Source: Acidobacteriota bacterium
Lineage (GTDB): Bacteria; Acidobacteriota; Blastocatellia; Pyrinomonadales; Pyrinomonadaceae
Reading direction: 5' to 3'
Length of the DNA: 64,000 nt
NCBI GenBank assembly: GCA_016703965.1
Contig: JADJBB010000002.1
Span: 248,001-312,000 of the forward strand
Shown here: positions 47,828 to 56,568 of the stretch, piece after piece
Numbering within the stretch: the first letter of the stretch is position 1
Layout: every line of letters begins with the position of its first letter
Position numbers and translations under genes: made by a program
The notes under the pieces: generated by a model
Databases searched by the model: none
Told to the model about the DNA's origin: nothing
Seen by the model: the letters and a program-made list of their open reading frames with translations, nothing else

Positions 47828-49012
47828 CTATTCCTGAATATTCCGTCGTGTTGTTCTGCTGGCCGGGGCACTTCCGAGTAGCTTGACCGGAACTGTGACC
47901 GTTTTGCCGCCTCGATAGACCTCGAAGTTCACCGTATCGCCGATCTGTTTTTTGTCCAGCAGTCGATATAGGTCATCAAGATCGTTCAGCTTTTGGCCTT
48001 CGGCAGAGATGAGGATATCACCGATCGTGCCATCAGGCAGGATACCCTTCAAGCCTGAGCGTTCGGCTGATCCACCCGCCTGAGTTTGATAAACAAGCAG
48101 GCCGCTCTCGACCGGAACGCGATAACCACGCTGCTTCAGTTCAGCGATGGTTGGCAGCGAAGCACCAAGTTTCGGACGACGGACCTCGCCGAATTGAATA
48201 AGCTGAGGAATGATGCGTTTCGCGGTGTTGGCAGGAATGGCGAACCCAACGCCAACCGAACCGCCGGCGGGCGACAGGATCTGCGAGTTAATGCCGATCA
48301 TTTTCCCGTATTTATCGAGCAGCGGGCCGCCTGAGTTTCCGGGATTGATCGACGCGTCAGTCTGAATAGCAGCGTCGATCGGCCGGTTATTCCGGGCACG
48401 GATCGGACGCTGAAGTCCCGAGATGACACCGGTTGTGAGTGTACGGTCGAGGCCGAATGGATTACCGATAGCCAATACCTTCTGACCGACCGTCAACTTG
48501 TCCGAATCGCCAAATGACACTACGGTCAAGCCAGGCGGCGGAGCATCTAGCCGTATTACCGCGAGATCGGTGTCCGGATCGCCGCCGACTACGCTGGCGG
48601 GATAAGTCTTTTCACCGCCAAAGGAGACGGTCAATTTTTGTGCTCCCTCGATAACGTGGTAATTGGTCAGGATGTTGCCGTTGGTATCAATGACCGACCC
48701 GGATCCGTTGCCTTTTCCTTCCTGTACATCGCCCCAAAAATCCTGCTGGTACGAGGTTGTGTTAATAAACGCAACGCCGGGCGAGATCGCTTTGTAGACC
48801 TCGATGCTGTTTTGTTCGTCCGTAACTGTCGAAGGCTCAGAAATATTGGCGGGGGCTTGTTCCGCCAATGCCACGCCGGAGTTCTCCTTAGCCGGAAAGA
48901 ACCGGTCCAGGTTGTACAAGAGAGCAGTCGCTCCGACAGCTATCAAAGCTGACGCAAAGGCCAGGAGTATGATCTGTCTTGCTGATATCTGATAAATTGG
49001 TTTATTGCTCAT
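47828..49012 (-). CDS. HtrA/DegP-like serine protease with one PDZ domain
   Basis: A 394-residue product with an N-terminal membrane anchor (residues about 11-31), then a trypsin-like domain with the catalytic triad in LTNYHVIEG, DTDLAVIRLD and INPGNSGGPLLDKYG, and a C-terminal PDZ domain (LPDGTIGDILISAEGQKLND, GKTVTVPVKLLG). It works in the periplasm on misfolded proteins. Single-PDZ anchors are usual for DegS/HtrA types outside Proteobacteria. It is a monocistronic gene; MITE copy 1 lies 22 bp after its stop. Confidence 0.93.
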   Translation of the reverse strand: MSNKPIYQISARQIILLAFASALIAVGATALLYNLDRFFPAKENSGVALAEQAPANISEPSTVTDEQNSIEVYKAISPGVAFINTTSYQQDFWGDVQEGKGNGSGSVIDTNGNILTNYHVIEGAQKLTVSFGGEKTYPASVVGGDPDTDLAVIRLDAPPPGLTVVSFGDSDKLTVGQKVLAIGNPFGLDRTLTTGVISGLQRPIRARNNRPIDAAIQTDASINPGNSGGPLLDKYGKMIGINSQILSPAGGSVGVGFAIPANTAKRIIPQLIQFGEVRRPKLGASLPTIAELKQRGYRVPVESGLLVYQTQAGGSAERSGLKGILPDGTIGDILISAEGQKLNDLDDLYRLLDKKQIGDTVNFEVYRGGKTVTVPVKLLGSAPASRTTRRNIQE

Positions 49013-49089
49013 AATTCACACCTTGTATTTAAGAATAAAATATCAACTTTTTGATGCCGTGAAAACACCTTCGCGTTGTGCTGTTTACT

Positions 49090-49132
49090 TACGAAAAAAA
49101 GAAACCCGATGTTTCGTTAGAAACACCGGGGA
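49090..49132 (-). terminator. Terminator of the DUF5658 gene
   Basis: Read on the minus strand, CCCGGTGTTTC-TAAC-GAAACATCGGG forms an 11-bp stem with one mismatch, followed by TTTCTTTTTTT. It lies 26 bp downstream of the small membrane gene. Confidence 0.85.
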
Positions 49133-49157
49133 ACAGCATCATGAGAATTGTTTTTTT

Positions 49158-49523
49158 CTAGATAAGTGCCGCGAAAAGCTGCCCGTGAAAATCGGCAACA
49201 TTTTGGATCGTGGTGTTAGAAACAACGCCAAATGCCGCGAGGCCCGTAAAAACATGAATGCCCATCAATCCGATGTAAACCGCCAGAGCAACGGCCAGTC
49301 CGTAGCGAGCGAGCGGTCGAGATCCCCAGCGATATAGGACGATCGCAGCGACCAGGCCGATGACGATCTTTACGCCGAGGAATGGGCCGTTACCGATATC
49401 CAGCAGTGACGCCATCAACTGGTTCCCCTCTGTGGCTACACCGCTGCGAACCCAAACGATCGTCAAAAGGGCATCGAGCAAATTCAGTGCAAAGAGAAGG
49501 AACGTCGGGGCAAAAAGCTGCAT
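49158..49523 (-). CDS. DUF5658-like small membrane protein
   Basis: A 121-residue protein with three or four hydrophobic helices. The first has the family-typical FALNLLDALLTIVWVRSG, followed by TEGNQLMASLL; later helices are VKIVIGLVAAIVLYRWG and YGLAVALAVYIGLMGIHVF. DUF5658 has no known role. It is monocistronic and carries its own terminator. Confidence 0.8.
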   Translation of the reverse strand: MQLFAPTFLLFALNLLDALLTIVWVRSGVATEGNQLMASLLDIGNGPFLGVKIVIGLVAAIVLYRWGSRPLARYGLAVALAVYIGLMGIHVFTGLAAFGVVSNTTIQNVADFHGQLFAALI

Positions 49524-49849
49524 AGAAAAATAGACCTCTCGCGGAATAAAACTTGTTTAACGTCTCCCTTAAATGACTTGACCCCCGGGTTTTAAACCGG
49601 GGGCCACTTCAGTATTTGGAGATTGTGAACTAACTTTGTACGTCTGGAACATATGTCTAATCGAATCGGATTTCAGAAAATATCTATGATTTCCGAAAGT
49701 AGTTATTTCGGTGGTATTCTAACGAGGAAACCTTTAGCGTCATTTAAATGATTTGATGCAACGAACTCAGTCCCGTTGGCCTCAAAACGGTCGCGAGTTG
49801 GCCGGCCTCGAAATGCGGCGTGCTTGGGTTGGTTAGAGGAGAAATCGAT
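49524..49849. other. Intergenic stretch with a GC hairpin
   Basis: No gene is supported in these 326 bp. A strong hairpin CCCCCGG...CCGGGGG occurs at 49582-49603; the surroundings (GACTTGA, TGATTTGATG) hint at a second weak repeat. Confidence 0.5.
49582..49603. repeat. Hairpin CCCCCGG-GTTTTAAA-CCGGGGG
   Basis: A 7-bp GC stem around an AT loop. It lacks a U tail and is not near a stop codon; it resembles a dispersed palindromic element. Confidence 0.5.
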
Positions 49850-50566
49850 ATGAAACGAACTATAAATACATTGTCCATCGGGCTGATGCTCGCCCTTATT
49901 ACGTTCTTCGGTGCGAGCGAAGCTCTGGGTCAGAAAAAGCCTGTTCTTAAAAAGAAGACTGTCGTCAAGAAAGCTCCGGCGCCGGCGACCCCTGTTTATA
50001 CGGTTGAAACGGGAACGATCATGCGAGCACGCATGAACTCCGCCATCAGCTCGAAGACGGCGGCTGTCGGCAATACGTTCACCAGCACCGTTACCGAACC
50101 GGTCTATTCTTCAACCGGCGTCGTCGTGATCCCGACCGGCAGCACTCTGACGGCACGCATCACAAACGTCAAAAAGGCAGCGAAAGGCGGTGAGCCCGGC
50201 CAGATCGACGTTTCCTTCGTTTCAGTCAGGCTTCCGAATGGGCGGACCCGTTCGATCAATGGATCGTTGACCGATCTGGAATCAGGTAAGACAAAGAGCG
50301 ACAATGAAGGATCTGCGACCGCCTCAAAAATGAAGAACCGCAAGATCATTTTCATCGGCGGCGGTGCGGCCGGCGGAGCCGTTCTCGGCGCGATGGTCGG
50401 CGGCGGTAAAGCAACCGCTATCGGTGCCGTAATCGGAGCCGGAGCCGGCTTTCTCGGTGAGCGATTTTTGAAAGGCCCGGAAGCCGAAGTTAAATCCGGC
50501 ACTGAATTCAGCGTATATCTGAATCAAGCTATCGCGATGCCGAGATTTGTTGAAGTAAATCCGTAA
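49850..50566 (+). CDS. Secreted protein with glycine-rich membrane-inserting segment
   Basis: I start at ATG 49850 (AGAGGAGAAATC upstream); an earlier start only adds a poor extension. The 238-residue product has a signal peptide (MKRTINTLSIGLMLALITFF, cleavage after GQK region), a Lys/Pro linker (KKTVVKKAPAPATPVY), and a beta-type domain from about 50 (IMRARMNSAISSKTAAVGNT, TVTEPVYSSTGVVVIPTGST) resembling the conjugal-transfer or 'outer-membrane lipoprotein' beta folds. At about 172-205 lies a glycine-zipper-like segment (IGGGAAGGAVLGAMVGGGKA), typical of membrane-inserted outer-membrane lipoproteins. Function unknown. MITE copy 2 starts 22 bp after its stop. Confidence 0.6.
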   Translation: MKRTINTLSIGLMLALITFFGASEALGQKKPVLKKKTVVKKAPAPATPVYTVETGTIMRARMNSAISSKTAAVGNTFTSTVTEPVYSSTGVVVIPTGSTLTARITNVKKAAKGGEPGQIDVSFVSVRLPNGRTRSINGSLTDLESGKTKSDNEGSATASKMKNRKIIFIGGGAAGGAVLGAMVGGGKATAIGAVIGAGAGFLGERFLKGPEAEVKSGTEFSVYLNQAIAMPRFVEVNP

Positions 50567-50587
50567 TTTCAAAGCCCGTAAATTCAA

Positions 50588-50769
50588 AGAGGATGTCTGA
50601 AAACTAAACCCGGACTCCTATATTTTATAAATTTAGCCGCAGATGACGCAGATAGCGCGGATTTCAATCGGTTTTTTATCAGTTATCCGTTTTTATCTGC
50701 TTCATCTGCGTGATCTGCGGTTAAAAATGCTAGGTAGTCAACGATATCTCGACTTTTCAGACATCCTCT
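50588..50769. mobile_element. MITE, copy 2 (182 bp)
   Basis: Same length, ends and orientation as copy 1 at 47624. The two differ at two positions that I can see (G in CAATCGG and G in CGTGATC). The near-identity points to recent movement or conversion. Confidence 0.85.
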
Positions 50770-50822
50770 TTTTCTTTCTCTTCCACGTTCTTTCCGTGTC
50801 GCTCAGGGTACGAGAGCCAAGG

Positions 50823-51290
50823 TCATTCGATCTCGGTATGAACCAGAAACTCCGGCGTGACGATCACGGGCGAAAAGAAGCCGGCTGAGGTGTTGAAAAG
50901 CCGCAGCCTCGCCTGCTTTCGTACGTTAGCGAGGTGGCCGAAATTCCAGGTTACGATGTAATCGATCTTGTGAACCGCGGCGATGGCGACGTGGATGGCA
51001 TCGGCGATATATTTGCGGTGAAAGATGCCGCGATCGATATATCCGTCAGCGAGTATCGCAACTTCCTCCGAGAGTTCGAGCTGCTTGAGCGGTTTGAGCA
51101 GATTAAGATAGCCGCTGCGGTGCGGCTCTTCCATTCGTTCGATCTCGCGCTGGACGAGGATTGAACTGTAGACTTCATATTCGGCGAGTTCATGCTCCCA
51201 CCAGCGTATCGTCAGATCCCGGCGAAACGGCTCGCCGTTGTCGAGATAAGCACCGACGACCGAAGTTTCGAGATATAAGCTCTGTTTCAT
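50823..51290 (-). CDS. PIN-domain protein
   Basis: I start at ATG 51290 (MKQSLYLETSVVGAYLDNGE); a longer frame has no support. The 155-residue product has the PIN fold with Asp/Glu residues in ETSVV, and DAIHVAIAAVHKIDYIVTWN as the late acidic motif. PIN proteins are VapC-type RNases in toxin-antitoxin pairs, but no antitoxin gene is adjacent: the upstream gene is an aspartic protease and the downstream region holds the MITE. It may be a solitary nuclease or have lost its partner. Confidence 0.78.
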   Translation of the reverse strand: MKQSLYLETSVVGAYLDNGEPFRRDLTIRWWEHELAEYEVYSSILVQREIERMEEPHRSGYLNLLKPLKQLELSEEVAILADGYIDRGIFHRKYIADAIHVAIAAVHKIDYIVTWNFGHLANVRKQARLRLFNTSAGFFSPVIVTPEFLVHTEIE

Positions 51291-51308
51291 ACTTCTCTGG
51301 CAAAGTTT

Positions 51309-51374
51309 AAAGGGAATAGTAAAAAGGTGAAAGGCAAGAACACGTAACAACCGCGATCTTGCCTTTCGCCTAAT
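51309..51374 (-). terminator. Terminator after the TPR/retropepsin gene
   Basis: On the minus strand, GGCGAAAGGCAAGA and TCTTGCCTTTCACC form a long stem with a loop of about 17 nt, followed by TTTTT. It separates the protease gene from the PIN gene. Confidence 0.7.
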
Positions 51375-51389
51375 TAGTTTAACGCTTTG

Positions 51390-52933
51390 CTAATCCTTAT
51401 CCGGTTTGACCGAAACGAAAGTCACCTTCGAGTTCTTAAAGTCGAAGGTCATGCGATAATTCTTCAGGAAATTGCCGCCAAGTATTCCGGACTGTTCGAA
51501 TCCGGATGCTTCGTTGATCACGTCGAGATCGAGGGCAACGGCGGTGATGTCTGTTTCTGAGTGCTTGCCGAATGTGACCTTTGGCAGTTTGAATGTCTGC
51601 ACGTCATTCGTAACACCTGCTGAGCCGATGACGCGCAGTTTTTCTTCGTTGGCAAATGGTACGAGGCCGTCCTCTTTAGCGACACCCGCCGAAATCACCG
51701 AAACGCTGGCACCGGTATCGACGATAAAATTCAACGGCGATTCGACCCCCTGCAGTTGAACCTCACCGCTGAGAAATCCGCTCGATGTCAGCCGCAAGGG
51801 CAGCGAAAGCCCGACAGCGTCGCGGAACTCTTTTTCATCATTGCTTCGACGAGTCAATGCGAATGTTTTGTCGCCGTAATCAATTGTCGTCAGGAATTTT
51901 GAGATCAAAGCGAGCCCAATGTAGCCATCGACGTCCTGAGCGTCAGCGTGGAATTTGCGAATATAAACCGGAACCTGACGCAGGTTAACATCACCGACCT
52001 CGATCTGGCGAAGTAAGCCATAAACGATCTCGAACTTGCCGTCACCGCCGATGCCGCGTGCAAAACCGCCTTTGGTGATCGACTTTATCTTCAGCCGTTT
52101 TGCCGTCGCCTCAGAAATGACAGAGCTGCCCGAACCGGTATCGAGCACGAATCTGTGCGGCTCGTCTCTGCCGTTTACGCGGAGCTTGATGATCGGCCGG
52201 TTTCCGATCAGGTCGAATGGAACACTTGTTTTTCCGCTCCGCCGACTCGGTACAATGTGCCGGCGTTGCCGAGATAGCGTAGGAAATTGATCAGCCCCCG
52301 GATGCGAGCCCGGCGATCCGCGTCGGCACTGTTAGATACGCTCAAAAAATCGCGATAGGCGTCGGCCGCTTCTTTATACTTTTCAGCTCGGGCGGATACC
52401 TGAGCCAGAGCAAACAGATAATCGGGCTCGTCAGGTGCGTAGTAAACCGATTCTCTAAGGTTCTCGACGCTGTCGTTAATGCGGTTCTCGTAGAAGTCGA
52501 GCAAGCCATAGCCCGCCCAGGCGAGGTGCTGTCGGCGATCGAGTTTGATCGAATTGAAAAATAATAAGCGTGCCTCGCGAAAGCGTCCGCCGGTTAGCAT
52601 CGTCGATCCGAGTACGGCAAGCGCCCTGGCGTTCTTTGGTTCGCTTTGAACTATTGGTAATACGATATCGTAGGCCTCGCCGAGCCGCCGCTGTTTGGTG
52701 AGTACGTAAGCGAGTTCGACCTTAGCGTCGGAACGTTTATCGTCGGCATTGATCGCTGCGCGTAAAATGTTCTCCGCCTCGGCGAATAGCCCGGCCCTTG
52801 TCTTATTCGAGGCTTCCTTGAGCGAACGCTTGACGTCGACGGACTGTTCCGTTTCCATTGAAAACGCCGTGATCGTCAGGGACAGGATCAGGAATGCCGT
52901 CCTCAAACCCGGATATTTAACTTTGTACCTCAT
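51390..52933 (-). pseudogene. TPR / retropepsin-like aspartic protease, frameshifted at an A5 tract
   Basis: The 5' part (52933 to 52208) encodes a signal peptide (LRTAFLILSLTITAFS), TPR motifs (AGLFAEAENILRAAINADDK, GRFREARLLFFNSIKLDRRQ) and ends in GGAEKQVFHST with TGA. The -1 frame continues TSVPFDLIGNRPIIKLRVNG, then RFVLDTGSGSSVISE and, near the end, NFIVDTGASVSVIS: two DTG motifs of a retropepsin-like fold. TPR-plus-aspartyl-protease fusions occur in Acidobacteria. The switch is at GCGGAAAAACAAG; one additional A, or a -1 slip on AAA, restores one frame of about 514 codons. The A5 tract lies at 52229-52233. This could be an indel, a base error, or programmed frameshifting; the first two are more likely since GGAAAAAC is not a classic X-XXY-YYZ site. 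Confidence 0.8.
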
Positions 52934-52966
52934 ACCGCGAACTCCTAAATGGGTAGATGCTGAAAG

Positions 52967-53629
52967 TTATTTGAGTATAACACCGGTTTTCATCGACCAA
53001 AGAACTAAATCGAGCTCGTCAAAGTCGATCTGCGTCATGTTACAAAGTTGTTTCAGCTTTTCTTCGACGATTAGATACTTCGTACGCGTATTTGGTGGCT
53101 TTGGGGCATCAATTATTTTTAGTTCGGCGAGGCAGTTAAGAACGTGTTTGTCGAGAATGGCGTAGCCTTTATACCCGATGTTACGCAAATAGTGGCTCGC
53201 CTCCTTGTATCCAAGGCCTTTAATACCCTTCTCACGCACCAGCCAGTCACGCCTTTCAAACCGGCAATCAAAGCTCCGGAGCTTTTTTCTTAGTTTCAAA
53301 CCGAATTCCTGCTGCAGAAAATCGCGTGACGTTACTACATACTTTGACCTCGCATTCGGATAGCGATGATGGCCGACAAGAGCATTGGCCATCTCGGGCT
53401 GATCTGCGGTCAGCAGGATCGGCTTGACCGCTTCGATCGAAGACAATCCCATCTTCGCCGAGCATCCACCCGTAAAAAAGCAAAACACCATCTCCTCAAA
53501 CAGGTTCAGATCGCTCCCATGCCGCCCGATCGCTGCAAACTCCGCGAGTCGGGCACGGATCTCCCGCCGCCTCGTCCGATGAGCCGAAATGATGTTATCA
53601 ATTGTTATAGGGATCTGGTCTTTCTTCAC
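52967..53629 (-). CDS. Ogg2-type N-glycosylase/DNA lyase (archaeal-type 8-oxoguanine glycosylase)
   Basis: The 220-residue product starts at GTG. It has the helix-hairpin-helix with catalytic lysine (KGIKGLGYKEASHYLRNIG) and the catalytic aspartate in YAILDKHVLNCLAEL. The layout and small size fit Ogg2, best known from Archaea and Thermotoga-like bacteria, and differ from MutM, which is encoded at 11 kb. It cleaves 8-oxoguanine from DNA and nicks the strand. The gene is single and convergent with none; upstream is the (PT)n protein. Confidence 0.87.
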   Translation of the reverse strand: MKKDQIPITIDNIISAHRTRRREIRARLAEFAAIGRHGSDLNLFEEMVFCFFTGGCSAKMGLSSIEAVKPILLTADQPEMANALVGHHRYPNARSKYVVTSRDFLQQEFGLKLRKKLRSFDCRFERRDWLVREKGIKGLGYKEASHYLRNIGYKGYAILDKHVLNCLAELKIIDAPKPPNTRTKYLIVEEKLKQLCNMTQIDFDELDLVLWSMKTGVILK

Positions 53630-53773
53630 ACGGAGTAACGCAATTCTAGTTGGCTCGCCGCTAGCGTGTCAATCGGAACTGTGGCATCCCTTTGGATGCT
53701 CACGACCACGCGCTTGCCAGGCAAGACGGCCGCATTCGCATTGCTATCGCGAAAGAAAGCAGATCCGTTCGGA

Positions 53774-56536
53774 TCACTCAAGTCCTACAAAATCGACGTT
53801 TGAGATATTGTCATTGATCTGCAAACTCCGGGCGGCGAAGCGGTAGCGTTTTGAGGCGACACCAATGATGTAGGTTTCGCCCGCCCGGACGTTTTCAAAT
53901 GTATAAATGCCGAAGGAGCTTGTCGTCGCGGTGCGCCTGATGCCCTGCGAATCCGTCATAGCGACCACGGCATTTCGCAGTCCAAGTCCGGTCGGCGTCA
54001 CGACGCGGCCCGAGACCGTCACAAGTGGTGTCGTCGTTCGGATCTCGATCTCCCAGCCGCCGGCTATCATTCCGCTGTCGACGTCGGGCCGCGCAGTTCC
54101 GTTGTCATCTCTCACATAGAGGCTCCAGATTCCATTCGGCGTTGTGCCGGCGAAAACCTCAGCGAACGTATCGGCTCCGGTGCTGCTGCCTGTCTCACTG
54201 CCAGCTTCATTGTATGGTCCTGCGGGAGCGGGAGCCGGAAAGTTCGAAACCGGAGTCTCCCACGTTGTTGGCTCGCAGAAACCGGAGGTCAGTGGGCTTG
54301 AGTTAGGCAGCAGCGATATTCCCGCGTCGCCGAACGTTAGTGTGACCGGGTTCGACGGCGAAATACTTGTCCCGTCGCCCGCGTCGCCCATGATCACGAA
54401 CTTTTGGCCCTGCGGTCCGACGAGAAGCACATCGATGTGATCAGGAAACACATGTGAAAGATCAAATAGCGTGACTCGGATCGATTCGACGGAGCCGATC
54501 ATGCCGGAAACGGCAATCTGCGAAGCGTTCGGACTGGCAGGATCGTTCGCAGAATTTGCGGACGCTCCGGGAGTGATCGAGATGGGCGTTCGGTTTGAGA
54601 ACTGTGCCCCGCAACCGAGCGGTTGGCCGTTCTGATCGCCCGGAGTCAGTATCGGACATGGCGGTGCGTTCGGACTGAGCGGAGCGGCATACTGCGTTGT
54701 GCTGTCCGGATTCTCGGCCAACTCGCCGTAGAACCAGGCGGGCGGGCTATTCGGCGTGAGTATGCCGACAAACCGTGTAAACGCATCGGGCTGATTTGAA
54801 CTCGGGCCGGAGAAAACAAGCGGTGCGTAGTTTGCCTGGGTGATAGTGTTGCTCACCGTAGCAATACCGTCGAGCAGCGTAATTACCGCACCGGCGTCGA
54901 GAATGCGGTCATTGTTGACGTCGACATCGCCGTTCTGAACAAAGCTGTTTTGCGGCGGTGCCTTGATCAGCATGTATGATTCGGTTTCGGTGCCAAAGCC
55001 GCCCGTGTTAGCCGCGGAAACGTCTATCAGGGTCGTTCCGGAAGAGAAAAGCCGGCCGGGGCACGGATCGGAGAGATTTGCGAGGGATAACGTTCCGTTA
55101 GGGCCGACCACAAGCAAACCCAGATCAACTGCCCAGTTGAGGCGGCCAAAGTTGCCTGCCTCGCCCTCTACCGAGAGGAACCATGTACCCGGCGGGATCA
55201 AATAGCCCGGTGTACCGCGAAGTTCTACAAACTGGCACCTATTAGTACTTACGCTCGGCGTATCCGCATTCACCTCGTTGAGGATCAGGAAAGGCACCGG
55301 TGTCGGCGTTGGGGTCACCGTAGGAGTCGGCGTAGGTGTTGGAGTTGGGGTCGGAACGGGAGTTGGAGTCGGCGTCGGAGTCGGCGCGGGTGTTGGAGTT
55401 GGCGTCGGTGTTGCAGTTGGGACCGGTGTCGGAGTTGGTGTCGGAGTCGGCGTCGGCGTTGGGGTCGGCGTCGGAACCGGGGTTGGAGTTGGTGTCGGAG
55501 TCGGTGTCGGAGTCGGAGTCGGTGTCGGAGTCGGTGTCGGAGTCGGTGTCGGAGTCGGAGTCGGTGTTGGCGTTGGAGTTGGTGTCGGAGTCGGTGTTGG
55601 CGTTGGTGTTGGAGTCGGCGTTGGTGTTGGAGTTGGTGTTGGAGTTGGCGTCGGGGTTGGAGTCGGGGATGCGGGCCGGGCGACCGTCATGCCGTCAATT
55701 CCGCCGACCGGAAGATTTCCGAGAAATGTTGCCTGCCCTGTAAAAATGTTTATTCGATACTCACCGTCATTGTAGGTAGCGATGAGTTCGCCGGTCAAAA
55801 AGTCAAAATCCAAACCGGCCGATGCGAAGAGCAGCTGTCCCAGCAAACCAACGGTAACCATCTGGCCGGTGCTCGGATTTATGATGACAAGTACGCCATT
55901 TGCGGTATCGATGCCGTATAAAACTCCGGGGTCTCCATTTGGATCATCAGGGCGGGCTGCGCGATCGTTGTAAGCGATCATGTCCACCGCGGGATTATCG
56001 CCAAAATTCGGATCTCCGGGAGCGAACGCAACATTCGGGTCTGTACCTGCCAATGACCCGTTGTTGGGATTGATGCGGATATTGAGGTCGGTGAAGCTGA
56101 TGATGCGCAGTTGATCTGTAGTTGGATCGAAATCGATTCCATAAAACGTCGAAGTTGGGAGAACAGGTGTGAAACCGGTTCCAACAGGTGTAACTGCTCC
56201 CGTCGTTGTGTTGATCCTCAGCAATCGGCTCACTGATCCCGTCGTTCCAACGCCATAAAGCAGGCCATCAGCCGGCCTGATGTCGATGCCGATTATCTGC
56301 TCTCCAGCGTTGAGGCCCGTTATTGCAATGTTTGATGTGAAAGTCCCAGGGGAATTTCCATTGAAAGTGAACAATCGATTTGCGAATCGATCGTGCCCGT
56401 AGATCAGATTCGGGGCGTTTGCTTCACTCTTCGACGGCCATGCCGAGAAGCCGCCGATCATCATCAATAAAATGATCGTGAAACTTAGAACGAGATTCCG
56501 ATTTGCAAGAACGACGGTTTGGATAGATTTCTTCAT
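53774..56536 (-). CDS. Large secreted DUF4394/(PT)n protein with shared C-terminal domain
   Basis: A 920-residue product. Residues 1-40 carry a long signal peptide (LVLSFTIILLMMIGGFSAW, then SKSEA). Residues about 42-290 match DUF4394 (LIYGHDRFANRLFTF, GEQIIGIDIRPADGLLYGVG, LFASAGLDFDFLTGELIATY). Residues about 295-420 are a proline-threonine repeat of about 60 dipeptides with rare V, A and S. A lamin-tail-like segment follows (ILNEVNADTPS, CQFVELRG), then a subtilisin-associated P-domain-like portion (IRVTLFDLSHVFPDHIDVLL, GIWSLYVRDDNGTARPD), and finally a carboxypeptidase-regulatory-like domain ending NVDFVGLE, as in the protein at 23-28 kb. It is likely surface-displayed; the PT stretch is probably a spacer. 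Confidence 0.82.
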   Translation of the reverse strand: MKKSIQTVVLANRNLVLSFTIILLMMIGGFSAWPSKSEANAPNLIYGHDRFANRLFTFNGNSPGTFTSNIAITGLNAGEQIIGIDIRPADGLLYGVGTTGSVSRLLRINTTTGAVTPVGTGFTPVLPTSTFYGIDFDPTTDQLRIISFTDLNIRINPNNGSLAGTDPNVAFAPGDPNFGDNPAVDMIAYNDRAARPDDPNGDPGVLYGIDTANGVLVIINPSTGQMVTVGLLGQLLFASAGLDFDFLTGELIATYNDGEYRINIFTGQATFLGNLPVGGIDGMTVARPASPTPTPTPTPTPTPTPTPTPTPTPTPTPTPTPTPTPTPTPTPTPTPTPTPTPTPTPTPTPTPTPVPTPTPTPTPTPTPTPTPVPTATPTPTPTPAPTPTPTPTPVPTPTPTPTPTPTVTPTPTPVPFLILNEVNADTPSVSTNRCQFVELRGTPGYLIPPGTWFLSVEGEAGNFGRLNWAVDLGLLVVGPNGTLSLANLSDPCPGRLFSSGTTLIDVSAANTGGFGTETESYMLIKAPPQNSFVQNGDVDVNNDRILDAGAVITLLDGIATVSNTITQANYAPLVFSGPSSNQPDAFTRFVGILTPNSPPAWFYGELAENPDSTTQYAAPLSPNAPPCPILTPGDQNGQPLGCGAQFSNRTPISITPGASANSANDPASPNASQIAVSGMIGSVESIRVTLFDLSHVFPDHIDVLLVGPQGQKFVIMGDAGDGTSISPSNPVTLTFGDAGISLLPNSSPLTSGFCEPTTWETPVSNFPAPAPAGPYNEAGSETGSSTGADTFAEVFAGTTPNGIWSLYVRDDNGTARPDVDSGMIAGGWEIEIRTTTPLVTVSGRVVTPTGLGLRNAVVAMTDSQGIRRTATTSSFGIYTFENVRAGETYIIGVASKRYRFAARSLQINDNISNVDFVGLE
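55296..55671. repeat. Hexanucleotide (PT-coding) tandem repeat tract
   Basis: About 60 units of GG[TCA]GT[TC] on the plus strand, coding (Pro-Thr)n on the minus strand. The wobble positions vary, so the array is old or under coding selection, but the length is likely to change between strains and could collapse in assembly. Confidence 0.85.
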
Positions 56537-56568
56537 GGTTGATCTGAAACTCCTTGTAAGTGTTTGGC

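Noticed and set aside
52149..52210. Two separate genes (TPR protein and protease) rather than one frameshifted gene
   Set aside because: The protease frame has no start codon with a ribosome site before its first DTG motif, and the sequence before it reads smoothly from the TPR half in the -1 frame.
55278..55775. Plus-strand frames over the (PT)n tract coding Val-Gly repeats
   Set aside because: They are shadows of the minus-strand Pro-Thr repeat and have no flanking conserved domain.
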